9,484 bases of DNA from Treponema sp. GTDB taxonomy: Bacteria > Spirochaetota > Spirochaetia > Treponematales > Breznakiellaceae. Positions within the stretch are counted from its first letter, which is position 1. Each line of letters opens with the position of its first letter. The notes beneath the pieces are model-generated. The model did not search any database. It worked only from the letters and a program-made list of their open reading frames with translations, and was not told where the DNA came from. Below are positions 7,601-9,484 of the stretch, in pieces. The stretch covers positions 1 through 9,484 of the forward strand of contig JAITBO010000075.1 in the NCBI GenBank assembly GCA_031283505.1, given 5' to 3'. The translations under genes were made by a program, and so were the position numbers.

Positions 7601-7805
7601 TTACCGGGACAAATTCACGCTTTTCAGTTCCCTGGAGGATTTCAAGGACAGCGGGAATCCCGGCTTCTTTGTTGCCGGTAACGGCGCTTTCAGGATCAGG
7701 CTTAAAGATAAACCGGCGGAAGACCGCCGCCGGGAAGATATTCCCTCTGAATACGCGGTTATGATCGATGTAATCGAAAAGAAATATCCCTATCTGGCGG
7801 TATAG
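4689..7805 (+). CDS. ygfK: YgfK-type multidomain flavin/iron-sulphur oxidoreductase
   Basis: A 1038-residue protein matching YgfK (about 1030 in E. coli), named 'putative selenate reductase subunit' but linked to purine catabolism. Residues 1 to about 420 form a dihydroorotate-dehydrogenase-like TIM barrel with GPAAGPHSQLAQN (57-69) and SYSGGADFF (SGG at 361-363). A variable linker of about 40 residues follows. Residues 461-518 carry glutamate-synthase-small-subunit-type cluster cysteines: C461, C466, C471, C510, C514, C518. Two dinucleotide folds follow: VIGAGPAG (561-568) for FAD and VIGGGDVAMD (689-696) for NAD(P)H, with GVYIAGDCKAGAATVV closing the flavin domain. The C-terminus is ferredoxin-like: C910, C913, C917, C920, C924 and CNECGNCAVFCP (955-966). 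This implies electron flow from NAD(P)H through FAD and Fe-S centres to a substrate at the barrel. AGGAGA precedes the ATG. Substrate and direction are inferred to concern a purine or derivative. Confidence 0.92.
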   Translation: MSEIMRPIPFPSLIEWIRGEYKNHGSVFGIRKEKFYRPAGEHSDIVIMGSRIGSPIGPAAGPHSQLAQNILASYLAGSRFVELKTVQIMDGEELRKAIPRPCINALDEGYNVEWSTELTVAEAQEEYIKAWFLCHLAAKEFGIAETAPFAGDCIFNMSVGYSLEGIKSPKIDAYIDGMKNARCVLMWKSCYRYLKDHIDEFERFTLEDLEAISPEISSGVTLSTLHGCPREEIEKIAAYLLTEKKLHTYIKCNPTLLGYDAAHSLLDRAGYGYVSFDEHHFKNDLQFGDAVEMLDRLMKLAKEEGLSFGVKLTNTFPVEIKQNELPGGEMYMSGRPLFHLSINVAKKLSNAFSGELPISYSGGADFFNLRDILETGVRPVTAATAILKPGGYERFTQLAELSEKLPAQNSKTADNNAAPAVINVSALNALADGSAERARYRKEYRRAGSRKAGGGLPLFDCAGAPCVDGGCPIHQRIPEYLAAAAAGNYRDAFSIIVEDNTAPSITGTICDHQCQNRCTRVDYEDPLEIRLAKLAAADHAQEAYTLSIDTPPVRTDNTAAVIGAGPAGIAAAVFLRRNGVSVTVYEARERPYGIVQYVIPAFRISDDAIYRDFQLAEKLGVEFRFTVSRDYSIAGLRKKHEYIVIATGAWKEGASPVKQGQEYVIDALQFLEDSKRSGCALDLGRRVAVIGGGDVAMDCARAAKRNRGVESATIVYRRTREFMPAQYEEVESALNDGVEMIELLSPESFDDGVLICEKMRLGGYDASGRRGVTGSGEKQLLFFDTVIGAVGTRVDTALFVKNGVVLSDKGYPHVNGARECSLPGVYIAGDCKAGAATVVKAIADGKAAAADILRKLGLSADFSAEPKGPVCAASVAVSNTAFQGAVFPDIYLKKGVIAEAKKDSADGYRCLSCSTLCEICVDVCPNRANVMVEVDSNAAPLIRGTHQIVHIDRMCNECGNCAVFCPHDGRPYRDKFTLFSSLEDFKDSGNPGFFVAGNGAFRIRLKDKPAEDRRREDIPSEYAVMIDVIEKKYPYLAV

Positions 7806-7882
7806 CATGAGGCGGTTGGAATTATAACGCAGCGGGGGATCATTCAACGTAAATTCGATAGTTTAGAAAAAGTGCTTTTAGG

Positions 7883-7960
7883 CGGGGGCGTTACGGGGGT
7901 GCAACCCCCGTTGGGGGGGTAACGGAAGCCCGACGGGCTGTAGTTAGGGGGTCTCCCCCT
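7883..7960 (+). repeat. GC-rich multi-hairpin repeat, copy 2, between ygfK and ssnA
   Basis: Three perfect stems, each with a three-base loop, follow one another: ACGGGGGT-GCA-ACCCCCGT (7893-7911), AGCCC-GAC-GGGCT (7927-7939) and AGGGGG-TCT-CCCCCT (7946-7960). The block aligns with the reverse complement of 113-197, so it is a dispersed repeat. It occupies much of the 197-base gap before ssnA. The rest of that gap (7806-7882, 7961-8002) shows no gene and no convincing promoter, only the AGGAGGG ribosome site of ssnA. The stacked stems could slow or end transcription from ygfK, but no U-run follows. Confidence 0.65.
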
Positions 7961-8002
7961 CAAGGCATCATTGAACACAAGGTTATTCAGGAGGGAGCAG
8001 TA

Positions 8003-9331
8003 ATGCTGTTAATCGGGAATGGAAAAATCATCACCAGGGACAGCGCTTGTCTTTTTGTTGAAAACGGCGCGGTGGCAATAGACGGATCCTTGATCACGGA
8101 GATCGGGGAAACCGCCGCCCTCAGGTCCAAGTACCCGGACGCCGAATACCTGGACGCCGGGGACAGGCTCGTGATGCCGGGGTTCATCAACGCCCATATG
8201 CATTACTACTCTACCTTCGCCCGGGGGCTTAATCTGGGGGGCAAACCAGCTACCACCTTTGGCGAGATACTTTCCGGACTCTGGTGGCGGCTTGACAAAC
8301 AGCTTACTCCGGAAGACGTGTATTATAGCTGTGTGGGTCCCATGATCGACGGAATACGTTCCGGGGTTACCTCGGTCATCGATCACCACGCGAGTCCCTT
8401 TGCGGTGGAAGGGAGCCTTTTCAAGATTGCCGAGGCCGCGAAGCTCTTCGGTATAAGAAGCAATCTCTGTTACGAAACTTCTGACCGGGACGGAGAGAAG
8501 ATCGCCGCCGCCGGGATAAAAGAAAACGCCGATTTTGCAAAATACTGCAATGAGCGGGACGATGACATGATCAGAGCTCTTTTTGGTATGCACGCCCAGA
8601 TGACCATCGGCGAAAAAACCTTGAACCGGTGCCTTGAAGCCGCCGCGAATGCCGAGACAGGTTTTCACATTCATGCCGCCGAAGGCATCGAGGATGTGAT
8701 AGACGGCGTTTCCAAATACGGCCTGCGGGTGATAGAACGGCTGTACAAATACGGCGTACTTTCGGAAAAATCCATCGCGGTCCACTGTATTCATATCACA
8801 GGTGAAGAGATGGATATGTTAGAGGACAGTAATGCTGCGGTGGTACATAATCCCCAGTCCAACATGGGCAACGCCGTGGGTGTTTCCCCGGTATTGGATA
8901 TGCTCAAAAAGGGAATACTCGTGGGCTTGGGGACCGACGGCTATACCCCGGATATGACCGAATCCTTAAAGACCGCTGCCGTTCTGCACAAGCACGCCAA
9001 GAGCCTCCCTTCCGTTGCCTGGGCCGAGCCGCATACCATGCTGTTTGAAAACAACAAAAAGATTATGGAACGTTTCATCAGGGGAAAGGTGGGGGCGATA
9101 AAACCGGATCACTACGCCGACATCATCATTGTCGATTACAAGGGACCCACGCCGGTAAACGCGGACACCATCAACAGCCATATCCTTTTCGGCGTCACGG
9201 GCCGTCATGTGGATACCACAATCATCAACGGGAAGATCATCATGAAGGAACGGGAGCTTGTCAATGTTGATGAAGAAAGGCTGCTGGCTAAGTCCGGAGA
9301 ACTGGCGCAAAAGCTGTGGGATCGGATTTAG
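8003..9331 (+). CDS. ssnA: SsnA-type amidohydrolase
   Basis: A 442-residue metal-dependent amidohydrolase of the SsnA family, related to guanine, chlorohydrolase and cytosine-type deaminases. The N-terminal beta-sandwich strand leads into PGFINAHMH with metal ligands His65 and His67. Further ligands are His222 in GFHIHAAEG (His224 beside it), His261 in AVHCIH (His264 close by) and Asp312 in GLGTDGYTPDM. HNPQSNMGNAVG is the conserved segment before the final strand. Length is normal for the family. A strong AGGAGGG lies 8 bases before the ATG. In E. coli ssnA directly follows ygfK, as here, but a GC-rich repeat intervenes and expression may be partly separate. A hydrolytic deaminase or ring-opening role on a purine-derived heterocycle is expected from family and context; the substrate is unproven. 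Confidence 0.92.
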   Translation: MLLIGNGKIITRDSACLFVENGAVAIDGSLITEIGETAALRSKYPDAEYLDAGDRLVMPGFINAHMHYYSTFARGLNLGGKPATTFGEILSGLWWRLDKQLTPEDVYYSCVGPMIDGIRSGVTSVIDHHASPFAVEGSLFKIAEAAKLFGIRSNLCYETSDRDGEKIAAAGIKENADFAKYCNERDDDMIRALFGMHAQMTIGEKTLNRCLEAAANAETGFHIHAAEGIEDVIDGVSKYGLRVIERLYKYGVLSEKSIAVHCIHITGEEMDMLEDSNAAVVHNPQSNMGNAVGVSPVLDMLKKGILVGLGTDGYTPDMTESLKTAAVLHKHAKSLPSVAWAEPHTMLFENNKKIMERFIRGKVGAIKPDHYADIIIVDYKGPTPVNADTINSHILFGVTGRHVDTTIINGKIIMKERELVNVDEERLLAKSGELAQKLWDRI

Positions 9332-9350
9332 CGTTCCGGCTGTTTACGAG

Positions 9351-9374
9351 ATGTGCCGGATTGCACATTTTATT
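9351..9374 (+). terminator. Possible weak terminator after ssnA
   Basis: ATGTGC (9351-9356) pairs with GCACAT (9363-9368) around CGGATT and is followed by TTTATT. The stem is six pairs with a short, broken U-run, 19 bases after the ssnA stop. An alternative fold pairs TCCGGC with GCCGGA across the same stretch. It may be the end of the ssnA transcript, possibly helped by the GC-rich hairpins beyond. Confidence 0.4.
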
Positions 9375-9457
9375 AAAGGGCGTAGCCCTTTTGGGGTTTA
9401 ATACCCCGCCCCTTGGGGCGCTTCCTACTGGGGGTGCGGGGGATGTGTTCCCCCGCA
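9375..9457. repeat. GC-rich multi-hairpin block, copy 3 (divergent)
   Basis: Four perfect stems lie close together: AAAGGGC-GTA-GCCCTTT (9375-9391), GGGGT-TTAAT-ACCCC (9393-9407), CGCCCC-TT-GGGGCG (9407-9420) and TGCGGGGGA-TGTGT-TCCCCCGCA (9435-9457). The style matches the blocks at 113-197 and 7883-7960, with G/C-run stems and very small loops, but direct alignment is weaker, so it may be a related subtype. No coding frame of interest crosses it. Confidence 0.55.
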
Positions 9458-9463
9458 TACACA

Positions 9464-9484
9464 AAGATTTCACGGAGAAATCTT
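9464..9484. other. Hairpin at the right window edge
   Basis: AAGATTTC (9464-9471) pairs perfectly with GAAATCTT (9477-9484) around ACGGA. The window ends at the arm's last base, so the true stem length and any following U-run cannot be seen. It could be a terminator, an element end or the start of another repeat. Confidence 0.4.

Noticed and set aside
7839..7976. ATCATTCAAC / ATCATTGAAC direct repeats around GC-rich copy 2 as a target-site duplication
   Set aside because: Nine of ten bases match, but the repeats sit some 40 and 6 bases away from the hairpin block edges, so a chance match is as likely.
3690..8002. In-frame UGA selenocysteine readthrough in the 'selenium-linked' genes
   Set aside because: Each protein is full length for its family at its stop codon, and the frames beyond the stops show no family continuation; the selenium label comes from family naming.
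8009..8794. Minus-strand open frame (261 codons) opposite ssnA
   Set aside because: Antisense to a motif-complete amidohydrolase, with no ribosome site or recognisable family; considered a shadow.
1..9484. CRISPR array, tRNA or rRNA genes
   Set aside because: No regularly spaced identical repeats and no tRNA- or rRNA-like sequence were seen; the repeats present are palindromic blocks or element ends.

Overview
The window looks like a chromosomal segment of an anaerobic, fermentative gut bacterium. The protein sequences, the transposase/integrase debris and the GC-rich intergenic hairpin repeats resemble those of treponemes (spirochaetes), possibly a termite-gut Treponema. That assignment comes from recognition by eye and was not tested by a search. 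Base composition is moderately GC-rich in the genes, and every substantial gene lies on the plus strand.

Positions 1-756 are a mobile-element junction. A transposase-like gene runs off the left edge on the minus strand (1-70). Next come a GC-rich multi-hairpin repeat (113-197) and the C-terminal remnant of a DDE-type integrase (222-677), which is interrupted by a small perfect palindrome (342-390) that keeps the reading frame but adds a TAG stop. The element ends in two imperfect direct repeats (681-748). A good sigma70-type promoter (749-777) starts exactly where the element ends.

Positions 834-7805 are one tightly packed operon: ridA (enamine/imine deaminase), ygeY (M20 metallohydrolase), ygeW (knotted carbamoyltransferase), yqeA/arcC (carbamate kinase) and ygfK (large flavin/iron-sulphur oxidoreductase). 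Gaps between genes are 64, 20, 9 and 18 bases. After 197 bases holding a second GC-rich repeat comes ssnA (amidohydrolase, 8003-9331). A third GC-rich hairpin block and a hairpin at the window edge close the region.

ygeY, ygeW, yqeA, ygfK and ssnA are the core of the E. coli-type 'selenium-linked' purine catabolic cluster. Homologues in gut anaerobes have been tied genetically to anaerobic uric acid/purine breakdown. A plausible division of labour is that YgfK and SsnA act on the purine or its early products, YgeY hydrolyses an amide-type intermediate, YgeW phosphorolyses a carbamoyl (ureido) intermediate to carbamoyl phosphate, YqeA converts that to ATP, and RidA clears reactive imines. The order differs from E. 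coli, ridA heads the operon, and ygeX, hyuA/hydA and the xanthine dehydrogenase genes are absent from this window. Nothing in the window is a wholly unknown system. The points most worth checking are the rearranged purine operon with ridA, the frame-preserving palindrome insertion and the promoter at the element end.
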